Origin: a virus
IMG/VR virus record: IMGVR_UViG_3300030333_002838
Location: 1 to 34,165 of that record
Strand: one strand, 5' to 3'
DNA length: 34,165 bases
Part shown: positions 1 to 7,524 of the stretch, piece after piece
Position numbering within the stretch: the stretch's first letter is position 1
Layout of the letters: each line of letters starts with the position of its first letter
Position numbers and translations under genes: made by a program
Notes under the pieces: model-generated
Database searches by the model: none
The model's input: only the letters and a program-made list of their open reading frames with translations
Told to the model about the DNA's origin: nothing

Positions 1-1339
1 CTTGTATTTCGGTTGTTAATGTAACATCATAAGTATCGTTATCTCCATATGTTGTGCCGGGATTTTGTGCAGGAGTTGAGGCAGTTCCAGCAAACCCTTC
101 ATTGTAGGCATTTACAGCACTTGCAAAATTAGCCGCAGTTTGACTTAATTCACCCCTGTTGTATTGTCTTGCACCTGCGGGCCAAGTGAATGTCCCATTG
201 CTACCCGATAGTGCCGCACCATTTGTCCCAGTGCTTCTAGCAAACCATTTAGTTGTTGTTCCACCATCTTCACTAACTATCTGAATGTAGTTGTTTACGT
301 TGGTGTTATCTGAAGCAACTGGCTGATAACCAAATTTTATGACTGTTGATTCAGCAACCGGAAAAACATCAGTGTTTAATCCGTTCCTATTGGCTATGGT
401 CACACTTCCCGTAGCATTAACGGCTGCAACGTTAGAAGGCAATGTGTTAGATGTGACGGTAATAGTAGATTGTTTGTTTCCTCCCGCCGAACTACCTGAT
501 GATGTAATTTGTTGCAACGAAGTAGTGTGTTGGTTGTAGAATCCAGTTTCATCATAAAAGGCGTTCAATGTATAATTCGACTTTATGACAGTTGGGCTTG
601 AAATCGTCAAAGTCTGAGCATTGGCATCTTTAATCTCAGCAACAACCTTGTATTCAGCAGGTTGGTTATAGGAACTAGAGGTAGTGTTCTGTAAATACAA
701 TTTTAGATTTGGATTATTGAATAACATCATTTTTTGAGTTAGATAAGCACTAGTTCCTAAGATGCTGACGCTTTCATAGACCGTATCCCTGTTAGAATAT
801 AGGTCACTTGGATAAGGAGGGGATTTCTGTGAATCCAACCTACCTTCTTTCTCCCTATCAGTAGCAACTGCCCCTCCGTAATCATCAGTAAAATGTGTTC
901 TATTTGCTGTTCCATTAACGTCATATGGAGTGAATATTGCTTCAAGAGTAAAAGAGCCATCATGCGCCCATATACTTCTATCTCTCAGTGTCGAAGTAGG
1001 AGTGATGTTCTTCTTTAGATTCTCGTTATTGTCCAATGCTTGGGCATTGTTCGCTGATAGCGTGATTTGGGTCGCTGTCACTGCGCTAACAGTCCCAACA
1101 AGTGCATTGCTTGAATCGTATACATTGTCTCCAATCGAGAATTTGGTGGTTGCGTCAACTGTATCTACTGCGATATTAGTCGAAGAACCATTACCAACTG
1201 CCCCATTAACCAACACTCCTGAAGATTCCTTAGCATCAGTCGGGTGATTAATAGAGCCTTCATAGTCAATGTTTAGATAACCATTGCATAGTAGTGGAAA
1301 AACCAATTTGTATGGGTTGCCAACATATGCGTTTACCAT
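1..1339 (-). CDS. Partial beta-rich tail/baseplate protein, runs off the left edge
   Basis: Translated directly: ATG at 1339, three to five bases after the previous stop region, then 446 codons without a stop to the window edge, so the C-terminus is missing. The product is Thr/Asn/Ser/Gly-rich and strand-rich. Residues about 50-100 look like a small SH3-like repeat (F-S-I-G-D-N-V-Y, then L-V-G-T-V-S-A-V and I-T-L-S), a unit common in phage tail and baseplate proteins. Repeated threonine-rich strands continue to the edge. It is probably a baseplate, fibre or receptor-contact protein following the distal tail gene. Confidence 0.8.
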   Translation of the reverse strand, partial: MVNAYVGNPYKLVFPLLCNGYLNIDYEGSINHPTDAKESSGVLVNGAVGNGSSTNIAVDTVDATTKFSIGDNVYDSSNALVGTVSAVTATQITLSANNAQALDNNENLKKNITPTSTLRDRSIWAHDGSFTLEAIFTPYDVNGTANRTHFTDDYGGAVATDREKEGRLDSQKSPPYPSDLYSNRDTVYESVSILGTSAYLTQKMMLFNNPNLKLYLQNTTSSSYNQPAEYKVVAEIKDANAQTLTISSPTVIKSNYTLNAFYDETGFYNQHTTSLQQITSSGSSAGGNKQSTITVTSNTLPSNVAAVNATGSVTIANRNGLNTDVFPVAESTVIKFGYQPVASDNTNVNNYIQIVSEDGGTTTKWFARSTGTNGAALSGSNGTFTWPAGARQYNRGELSQTAANFASAVNAYNEGFAGTASTPAQNPGTTYGDNDTYDVTLTTEIQ

Positions 1340-1344
1340 TTTTA

Positions 1345-2061
1345 TCAATCCAAGAAGTTGTCTGCTATCACCAACGCCTCTTCAAAGTCAAGAGTAAACG
1401 TGCATGAATCTACTTCTGTTCCAGCAAAGGTCGTATTGAAAGAACGGATGAACCCAGTCACTCCTATTGTCACATCATCTCTATTGTTCTCACCACTAGT
1501 TGCATTCGTATATTCATCGTAATACTTGCTATTTGCGCCTAATGAGGCAAAATCATTGTCATATCCTCTATTTTTCCAAGTAAAGGGAATCAATGGTAAA
1601 TCCTGAATATCCGCATCCTCAGTATCATTAGAGTGATATGCGAAATTTTCATCTGCTCTACTTGGTATCAAGATAATCAGTTTGCTCATGTTCTGGTCAT
1701 CTTGGAAACTACTAGAGTCAACGTATGAATGCATCAATTGTGCCAGTTCGTAAGCAGTTAGATTCGTGCTTGTCGCAGCGACATCTGTGCTTTTCTGCTT
1801 CTTGATGTTTTGACCAACTAGAACACCTGAGATGTTAATTGTCTTACTAGCCTGTCCCATGTCAAATGCCAAATTGAGAGATTCACCTCTGACTGCTCCT
1901 GAGAAAGGAACACCCATGTTCATTACTTGTTTAGCAGTAGTGATATTGATTGATTCAACTAATAGTGGAATTCTATTCACGGAACCAGTTCCTACCTCAT
2001 TCCTACGAGCAAGTTCCACGAACACTCGGAAGTTTACAGCATCATGATTTAGCGTTGCCAT
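1345..2061 (-). CDS. Distal tail protein candidate
   Basis: A 238-residue, beta-rich protein directly after the tape measure (ATGA overlap), where distal tail proteins lie in siphoviruses. The strands I-P-L-L-V-E-S-I-N-I near 31-40 and L-N-L-A-F near 62-66, with I-N-I-S-G-V-L near 75-81, resemble the N-terminal ring-forming domain of such proteins. The C-terminal strands (S-C-T-F-T-L-D-F) close a second sheet. No direct family signature is visible, so a baseplate hub part is an alternative. Confidence 0.65.
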   Translation of the reverse strand: MATLNHDAVNFRVFVELARRNEVGTGSVNRIPLLVESINITTAKQVMNMGVPFSGAVRGESLNLAFDMGQASKTINISGVLVGQNIKKQKSTDVAATSTNLTAYELAQLMHSYVDSSSFQDDQNMSKLIILIPSRADENFAYHSNDTEDADIQDLPLIPFTWKNRGYDNDFASLGANSKYYDEYTNATSGENNRDDVTIGVTGFIRSFNTTFAGTEVDSCTFTLDFEEALVIADNFLD

Positions 2062-3398
2062 CAGAACCTACCTACCGTATTACTCGTTCTACTCATCTGC
2101 AAATTTATCTCCCTAGCAACTTTCTGCGCAATATCCCTTATTTCAGCATCAGAAGCCCCAACGCGGCCATTAACATGCACGTTGATGGTATTACCCCCCA
2201 TAGACCTACTTTCGCCGTTAGAATGCACTCTTGCGCCAGCCGGTAAATTCAGTAGTTCCGGCCCTTTTTCACCAACTACCGTTAGTCCTGAAGCAGGACC
2301 GCCAGTTGATAAGAAAGATAACTTGCTTTTGAGAGCGGCAATTAGGAGTCTTGGTAGTAGTTGAATCATGTGTTTTATTCGTTTGGGTATCTTTAGTATG
2401 GCTTTAACCATGTTCTTACCAAAACCAACTACCTTTTTGACAATAAGAATCGGTAAATCAATGTAAACGAATTTGTATATACCTACAATTTTTTCTGCCA
2501 CTTCCTTAAATTTTACACCTATCCATTTTATTCCATCTACAATAGGCATCAACCAAGGCTCAAACAATAATTTGAAAATCTTGGGTAAGTCTCCTTTGAA
2601 AGCCGCACTTGCAACTTTAAACATGAATGTCAAATACGCCATTAATGCTTTGAAAATACCTTTGATTAGCCAAATAGTCTTTCCAACAATGTCAAATCTC
2701 TCATTTAACTCCTTGAATATTTTAACAACCACTGCAATAATTGGCATTAGCAGTAAGAACCACAAGGTAAATTTGAGGAACATCCCCAACGCTGCTTTCA
2801 AGAACGCACCTAGGAATTTCATTGCGAATGCCAACTTGTCTTTCATCTTGGCAAAGAACCTATGAACAGGATTCATTTTATTATACTGTTCTTCCCTAAT
2901 CATTCGTTTCTTCATTGTCTCTTTAATTTCATTTTGAGCAGCGATTTGGTCAGCAAAATATTTGTCAGTAGCCTTCTTTGCTTCATCAGAACCTTCACCA
3001 TGTATCTCCTGTTGCATTTCATACATGGCTTTGTATTCTTTGCTCTTTTTGATTTTCTTGGTTTTCTTGCCTCCACTCAACCAATCTTCCATTGAAGGGA
3101 CTTTCTTAGCAATCTTAGCATAGTTCGTTAGAGCCTTGCCCATTTGCTGAGAACGCTCAATTGACTTTTTCTGAGTGTCGTTGTAGAGAACCATTGCAGT
3201 AGTCAAAGCCCTGAATTTGTTTTGGACTTTCCAGAAATCGCTACCCGAAGTCATTCGGCTAACAATGCTCCATGTCTTTGAGGAGTTTATGTTCTTGATG
3301 AGTTCTTCTCGATAACTAGACATTGCATTGGTAAGTTCGGCAGTTGCATCTGCAACACTGTAAATATACTCCTCAGTGTCTTTATCACTTTTTGCCAT
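2061..3398 (-). CDS. Tape measure protein
   Basis: Sets tail length and is expelled during DNA ejection. The 445 residues include a charged helical first half, a hydrophobic membrane-like segment (about 192-226) with further apolar helices to about 350, and a C-terminus typical of tape measures: V-G-E-K-G-P-E-L near 377-384, L-P-A-G-A-R-V near 387-393, then N-T-I-N-V-H-V-N-G and an A-S-D-A-E-I-R helix. At roughly 1.5 angstroms per residue the tail would be short, of the order of 65 nm. It begins one base after the chaperone stop and overlaps the next gene by ATGA. Confidence 0.9.
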   Translation of the reverse strand: MAKSDKDTEEYIYSVADATAELTNAMSSYREELIKNINSSKTWSIVSRMTSGSDFWKVQNKFRALTTAMVLYNDTQKKSIERSQQMGKALTNYAKIAKKVPSMEDWLSGGKKTKKIKKSKEYKAMYEMQQEIHGEGSDEAKKATDKYFADQIAAQNEIKETMKKRMIREEQYNKMNPVHRFFAKMKDKLAFAMKFLGAFLKAALGMFLKFTLWFLLLMPIIAVVVKIFKELNERFDIVGKTIWLIKGIFKALMAYLTFMFKVASAAFKGDLPKIFKLLFEPWLMPIVDGIKWIGVKFKEVAEKIVGIYKFVYIDLPILIVKKVVGFGKNMVKAILKIPKRIKHMIQLLPRLLIAALKSKLSFLSTGGPASGLTVVGEKGPELLNLPAGARVHSNGESRSMGGNTINVHVNGRVGASDAEIRDIAQKVAREINLQMSRTSNTVGRF

Positions 3399-3399
3399 T

Positions 3400-3971
3400 C
3401 TACTTCCCCAGTTTCAACCTCTTCGATTCTCTCTCTATTTCTTGCGCTTTTATTTTTTCTGCTTCAGAATGGATATGTATCATATCCAACATCAACTCCA
3501 AAGGAGTGTCTTTAGCATCGTTGGGACTTATCTTGAATATCGAACAATAAGAATACAATAGCAGTCTTAGAGCCATTTTAGGCTCTATTTCCCTGCCTTG
3601 CAATCCTTTGCGTATTACGTTGCTTTTCCCGTATCAGCCCCCATCATGTCTTCAAAAGGATTAGGTAGAATATCTTTCAATTGATTACCAACAAAAGGGT
3701 TCAATCGAAGAAGGTCTATAGGACTCAATTCAGGTTCTGTCTTTTCGACAAACTCCTCAACCATATACTTATACAACTTCATCAAATCAATATCTACATT
3801 TTGTTGAGCATCAAGGTTCATCATTGTAGACATTGCCTTCTCCACTTGAAGCCATGTGGGTTGTTTAATCCACACTTTCAGGACTTCATCTGAGTCAGGG
3901 CTAACCCTCAACTCATGGCATTCACTTTCTATTTTTGCAAACAGCACGTTCTTATCATTCACTACTTTCAT
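3400..3971 (-). CDS. Tail assembly chaperone, long form by -1 frameshift (gpGT-like)
   Basis: The second open frame (3400-3603 as a free gene) has no good start of its own: TTG at 3603, or ATG at 3576 without a ribosome-binding site. It stays open upstream through the end of the first gene in the -1 frame. Slipping at 3624-3630 joins 116 residues of the short form to 74 new residues, about 190 in all. The added part is helical (L-L-L-Y-S-Y near its start, Glu/Lys-rich end), as is usual for the T part, which binds the tape measure. The next gene is the tape measure, one base after the stop. The coding join is complement(3400..3624, 3624..3971). Confidence 0.75.
3615..3971 (-). CDS. Tail assembly chaperone, short form (gpG-like)
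   Basis: A 118-residue protein from ATG 3971, chosen over an upstream GTG because GGTGG lies five bases before it. In siphoviruses the gene between tail tube and tape measure encodes a chaperone that coats the tape measure before the tube polymerises. The sequence (strand-rich first 40 residues, then helices with W-L-Q-V-E-K-A-M and M-K-L-Y-K-Y-M-V) suits this family. The stop lies nine bases past a G GGA AAA slippery site, where a fraction of ribosomes should shift frame to make the long form. Confidence 0.8.
   Translation of the reverse strand: MKVVNDKNVLFAKIESECHELRVSPDSDEVLKVWIKQPTWLQVEKAMSTMMNLDAQQNVDIDLMKLYKYMVEEFVEKTEPELSPIDLLRLNPFVGNQLKDILPNPFEDMMGADTGKAT
3624..3630 (-). promoter_or_regulatory. 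Programmed -1 frameshift slippery site (G GGA AAA)
   Basis: On the coding strand the heptamer GGGAAAA is read as G GGA AAA in the chaperone frame, the X-XXY-YYZ form needed for two tRNAs to slip back one base. Lambda uses the one-base variant GGGAAAG at the same gene. The shift lands in the open frame that continues to 3400, bypassing the TAA at 3617-3615. Confidence 0.8.
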
Positions 3972-3987
3972 TTTTTCCACCTACATT

Positions 3988-4018
3988 AAAAACCAACAAA
4001 CAAACAAACGAATGTTGG
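3988..4018 (-). terminator. Possible partial terminator between tail tube and chaperone genes
   Basis: On the coding strand a CCAACA/TGTTGG inverted repeat (4018-4013 with 3998-3993, 14-base T-rich loop containing three GTTT units) is followed at once by five T residues. U-rich runs end transcription in archaea, so this could reduce transcription past the tail tube gene. The stem is short and the loop long, so the call is tentative. Confidence 0.45.
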
Positions 4019-4035
4019 TGGAAATTCTATATTGG

Positions 4036-4056
4036 GGTATTCTACTTGTGAATACC
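4036..4056 (-). other. Hairpin immediately after the tail tube stop codon
   Basis: A perfect seven-base-pair inverted repeat (GGTATTC/GAATACC) with a seven-base loop begins three bases after the TAG stop of the tail tube gene. It may protect the 3' end of the abundant tube message or act with the second hairpin at 3993-4018. Confidence 0.5.
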
Positions 4057-4058
4057 TC

Positions 4059-5660
4059 CTAATTATCTTGGTTAATTATAACCCATCGACCCTGATACTT
4101 TGCAGATTGTAGAGTCCTTGCAGACATAGTGACCGCTACTTCCAATGGTCCCTTGTCTTCAGGGAATGGTATGTCTACAGTCGAAACTATGAAATCTCTA
4201 AAGTCCAATTCAATGTAATCGTTCTCATTTAGAGTGGAGTCATCAGTTGTCTTGGAGAACTTCAGTTTTATCTGTCCATCCCCAGTAAGAACCTCACCTT
4301 CTTTTCGCAACTCATCCCACACTTTAGTATCTGTGATGAGCATTGTGAAGTTGAAATCATAGAGCCTTTGACCCGGAATATGAGTAGAAATAACAGATTT
4401 ATTGTAATTACCCATGAATCTCTGTGGAGTTAGGTTATTTGTAATAGTCAAGGAGCCTGATTTGATTCTTGCAAATGTAGAAGAAAACAATGTTATTTCC
4501 CCATCTGAAAACAAGTAGGGTCTATCGTGTGGGTCACCTCTCCTGTTCAACAATGAGTCATTGTCTCGCTGATTGTTCCTTGGAACATACCCCAGAGGAG
4601 CATCCAACATCCCCTTTGAAACCAAATCCAAGGATGTCTTTACTTCCATTCCCTCTTCAAAGTTCAGAGTCATGGTATTGACTTGACAACCTGTGACTAT
4701 CCTAGAATACACATCAATTGTTGGGTCACTAGCCGTGGTTTCATCAGTTCCGTCAGTTCCGTCTCCACTTCTAGAACCAACGAAGTATGAACCATCAGCA
4801 AGGTCTGATTTCTCATAAGTCACTTCCAATGCAAAGGAAGGAAGTTCCCCACCGTTCTTCTCAGTAAAGGTATAGGTGATATCTCCTGTTCCTAGTTGTT
4901 TGTAGCCCGCATGTGTTTGAGCGGCCCCAGTAAGAACGCCATTAGATACTGTAGCAGAACTAGGCGGGAATTCTGTTCCACTGATTAAGCGAACAAATTC
5001 CCTGCTATCACCACCGGCCTTCGTAGCGAATCCGGTAGTATTCGACTCAGCATCGGCCCCAACCGAATGAGCAACAGTAGAAATTTTACCCAACGCATAA
5101 TACAACCAAGAACCGTTGTTCAATGAGATATCCAGAGAAGCACCCGATACTGTTTCTGCCTTCTTGTATTGGTAGGTGAAGTTCCTAGTTCCTCCTAGAG
5201 CCAAGTTCATCTGTGCTATCTCAGGTGCTACGGATGGGGGAGTGAAGGTGTTTACCAAACCTAGCCAGTTGTCAGCAAGGAGAGATGTTTCTGTTCCAGA
5301 ATATGATTTGTTATGTGCGGGTGCTGGACATGGTGCGCCATAAGGTAGGATGGACACATCAGTAATTGTTCCAGCAGTTGATTCACCCAGATAGATTTGA
5401 GCATCCGTATTATCCTTGATTACTAGATGGTGTTGTATGCCACCAAACGTGCATCTTAGAGTGCAACCAGCGTATAGACCGGGAACTAAAACGAGTGGGG
5501 TGCATGGAACCTGAGCATTTGCAATACCACCGTGTGTTGCGGGAGTAGTGCCGGTGCTAATGGATGCACCAATGTAAAACGTGCTTTCTGGTATAAGTGT
5601 CGCTGATGCTCCTGCACCTAGAAACACTTCATTCTCTAGAGTTGTTGCTGTTGTAGCCAT
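4059..5660 (-). CDS. Major tail tube protein
   Basis: Forms the hollow tail tube. At 533 residues it is larger than many tube proteins and probably carries extra surface domains in the Gly/Thr/Ser-rich first 150 residues. The second half has the tube-fold pattern: V-N-T-M-T-L-N-F near 332, a following strand ending S-L-D-L-V-S-K-G, S-L-T-I-T-N-N-L near 400 and the last strands near 490-525. Only one tube-like gene and no sheath is seen, so the tail is probably non-contractile. Two hairpins follow the TAG stop, which could limit read-through of this abundant transcript into the chaperone genes. Confidence 0.85.
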   Translation of the reverse strand: MATTATTLENEVFLGAGASATLIPESTFYIGASISTGTTPATHGGIANAQVPCTPLVLVPGLYAGCTLRCTFGGIQHHLVIKDNTDAQIYLGESTAGTITDVSILPYGAPCPAPAHNKSYSGTETSLLADNWLGLVNTFTPPSVAPEIAQMNLALGGTRNFTYQYKKAETVSGASLDISLNNGSWLYYALGKISTVAHSVGADAESNTTGFATKAGGDSREFVRLISGTEFPPSSATVSNGVLTGAAQTHAGYKQLGTGDITYTFTEKNGGELPSFALEVTYEKSDLADGSYFVGSRSGDGTDGTDETTASDPTIDVYSRIVTGCQVNTMTLNFEEGMEVKTSLDLVSKGMLDAPLGYVPRNNQRDNDSLLNRRGDPHDRPYLFSDGEITLFSSTFARIKSGSLTITNNLTPQRFMGNYNKSVISTHIPGQRLYDFNFTMLITDTKVWDELRKEGEVLTGDGQIKLKFSKTTDDSTLNENDYIELDFRDFIVSTVDIPFPEDKGPLEVAVTMSARTLQSAKYQGRWVIINQDN

Positions 5661-5661
5661 A

Positions 5662-6201
5662 TTACGTCACACTTCTTGCCATTCTTTTCATTTCAATCGA
5701 GAGTTTGTATCCTAGTAGCCGCTTACCTCTATCGTTTGCCTCACTTCGGGTTAGCAATTTAACTATTTCCGCAGAATCCTCTACATTGTTTGAGGAGTTA
5801 CCTCCCACATAGACCTTTGGCCTCTGGGAGTTGTTCTCCAATATGTATCTTGTGACTCTATACAGGGCTTGAAGCCTATCCCTAGAATACTCGTTGTTAG
5901 GGAAATCTCTTCGGTGTAGAACCCTGATATGGATTGTCATGTTGTAGGATTCGTTTCTAACAAGATAGTCTATAGTAGGATACTCCACGCTGTTTCCATC
6001 CTCATAGACCAAGACTACAGACTTAGCATCAGCATCCACCCGCCTTCCTTCGTTTGGTGCTATTGACCTGATATCAATGAACTTAGGAGTCTCAACATGA
6101 GCGTTTAGGATTTCTCCGCTTGAAACTAAGGTAGTGCAAGCACTTGACCAATTATCACTCAGTAAGCGCAATAGAAACGTGACTTCATCCAATATTGCCA
6201 T
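5662..6201 (-). CDS. Tail terminator/completion protein candidate
   Basis: A 179-residue alpha/beta protein. An N-terminal helix with L-L-R-L-L near 10-14, strands with V-V-L-V-Y near 62-66 and M-T-I-H-I near 87-91, the helix L-Q-A-L-Y-R-V-T-R near 109-117 and a final strand Y-K-L-S-I-E-M fit the small alpha/beta fold of tail-terminator proteins, which cap the tail tube and join it to the head. Position just before the tail tube gene is the standard one. Family membership is inferred. Confidence 0.7.
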   Translation of the reverse strand: MAILDEVTFLLRLLSDNWSSACTTLVSSGEILNAHVETPKFIDIRSIAPNEGRRVDADAKSVVLVYEDGNSVEYPTIDYLVRNESYNMTIHIRVLHRRDFPNNEYSRDRLQALYRVTRYILENNSQRPKVYVGGNSSNNVEDSAEIVKLLTRSEANDRGKRLLGYKLSIEMKRMARSVT

Positions 6202-6202
6202 A

Positions 6203-6409
6203 TCACTCTTTCCTTATTGGAGTCCCCTTGACATTATCTCTCACCATGATGTCAATGTTATTCTTTAGTGCTTTGTCAAAAGAATTTCGTATGTCTTTCA
6301 TTAGTTCCTTATCCGATAGAGCAAACGCAGAATAAGGGCTGTCTTTCAACATCTCATTCCTGTCTCTCTCTCTATCCATGATTTCATTGAAGAGATTTAG
6401 AAACTGCAT
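6203..6409 (-). CDS. Small head-closure or tail-connector candidate
   Basis: A 68-residue charged, helical protein between the connector and the tail-terminator candidate. In siphoviruses this slot usually holds head-closure (stopper) and tail-completion proteins, but those are longer, so the match is positional only. The basic C-terminus ends G-T-P-I-R-K. The start follows a weak GTGAT. A later in-frame ATG (codon 11) is a possible alternative start. Confidence 0.6.
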   Translation of the reverse strand: MQFLNLFNEIMDRERDRNEMLKDSPYSAFALSDKELMKDIRNSFDKALKNNIDIMVRDNVKGTPIRKE

Positions 6410-6413
6410 AATA

Positions 6414-7520
6414 TCACGAAATGAAGTATACTGATTCTTTCTTTCCGTCTAATATTGCAGTCGCCTCTTCTATGAGGATATCATGCTTGGTCTTCAAGTC
6501 AATATTGGAACCTGTTTCAGCAATCAGAATGGAGTTGTCATCGTGCCTAATTACTTCTGCGGCAACGAATTTTGTAGCAGCATCGTGAATTGCAGCAGGG
6601 ACTCTAGCATCTCCCGCCACATAGGTAGCCTTGATGGAAGCATGTTGTAGATTAGGGTATTCTGTGCGGAAGAAAATCTTACCATCATCAGTCATTTGCC
6701 AATAGTTACTGTTTCTTCCTTGTGTTTCCTTGTCAGTAAAGGCCGTGACGGTTCCCACTGCTGCATCTGAATTATCCGTGTCTACTGATGATATGGTGCA
6801 AGTGCTTCCATCATCACCCATTAGTAATGAGGAAATTATCACAGTATCCCCTGCTTCACTATCTGTAGTGGCATAGAAAAAGTCTGAGATGTTATAGTTT
6901 GTATTGCCATTAGCAGTAGTGGTTCTAGGTGCTGTAGTATTCGTGAATCTCGCTGTCTTGGCTGGAAATACCTCATTGATGCAATCAGCAATCTGACTTG
7001 CAGTTGTCTTAGGCCCATATGTGTCATCAAAGGCAACTCCCTCTACTAAATCGAAGTTCAGCGTTCCGACTCCCAAGCGTATTCTCCAAGAAACTGAGTT
7101 TGAGGTAGCAGAAGATGGAACCTTGATTTTAGCCGTTGCAGAAGCCAAATCTACCCAACTAGAACCCTTCCATACTTCAAGGCGAATCAACTTCTGTATC
7201 TTCCTGTGTTCCAACTGAATGAACCCAACATAATCCTTCCATTCTGTGACAGGATATGCGCTTCTATTAACAGCATCAAAATGATGGAATTCCTTGTGGT
7301 AGAGAATAGGTCTGTATGACATCTTGGTTGTCTCATCTATTCGGTCCTCCACCTTTTTGATGAGTCTCCCCACTTCCTCTATGTTCGGAGTGGTGCTGGC
7401 ACTAAATGCCCCTATCTGCAATAAACCGGAAACCTCTGAATGTGTTGTATAATATCCCTTTCCGGTAGCATAATTGACATCTATGTTAGTGTAGTCACTT
7501 GGGGAGGAAACCTTTGCCAT
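6414..7520 (-). CDS. Head-tail connector (adaptor) protein candidate
   Basis: A 368-residue protein. The N-terminal helix (about 47-66, E-E-V-G-R-L-I-K-K-V-E) and C-terminal helices (P-A-A-I-H-D-A-A-T-K-F-V-A near 315-327 and the last 40 residues) resemble the helical bundle of gp6/gp15-type adaptors that sit under the portal. A beta-rich domain of about 200 residues is inserted between them, making it longer than the usual 100-200. Position before a tail-terminator candidate and the tail tube fits the conserved head-to-tail order. The call rests on helix pattern and order. Confidence 0.7.
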   Translation of the reverse strand: MAKVSSPSDYTNIDVNYATGKGYYTTHSEVSGLLQIGAFSASTTPNIEEVGRLIKKVEDRIDETTKMSYRPILYHKEFHHFDAVNRSAYPVTEWKDYVGFIQLEHRKIQKLIRLEVWKGSSWVDLASATAKIKVPSSATSNSVSWRIRLGVGTLNFDLVEGVAFDDTYGPKTTASQIADCINEVFPAKTARFTNTTAPRTTTANGNTNYNISDFFYATTDSEAGDTVIISSLLMGDDGSTCTISSVDTDNSDAAVGTVTAFTDKETQGRNSNYWQMTDDGKIFFRTEYPNLQHASIKATYVAGDARVPAAIHDAATKFVAAEVIRHDDNSILIAETGSNIDLKTKHDILIEEATAILDGKKESVYFIS

Positions 7521-7524
7521 CTAA

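Noticed and set aside
930-1247. 105-codon plus-strand open frame near the left edge
   Set aside because: The minus strand is open without a stop from 1339 to the edge and encodes a coherent beta-rich tail protein, so the plus frame is a shadow.
2473-2865. 130-codon hydrophobic plus-strand open frame
   Set aside because: Lies opposite the apolar helices of the tape measure, whose C-terminal motifs are clear on the minus strand.
3400-3603. Independent gene for the second tail chaperone frame
   Set aside because: Only a TTG or an unsupported internal ATG could start it, while the frame continues open upstream to an in-phase slippery site. Expression as a frameshift fusion is more likely.
3991-4012. 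Short CAAA repeat as a CRISPR or microsatellite element
   Set aside because: Only three to four units, and it is explained as the loop of the possible terminator hairpin.
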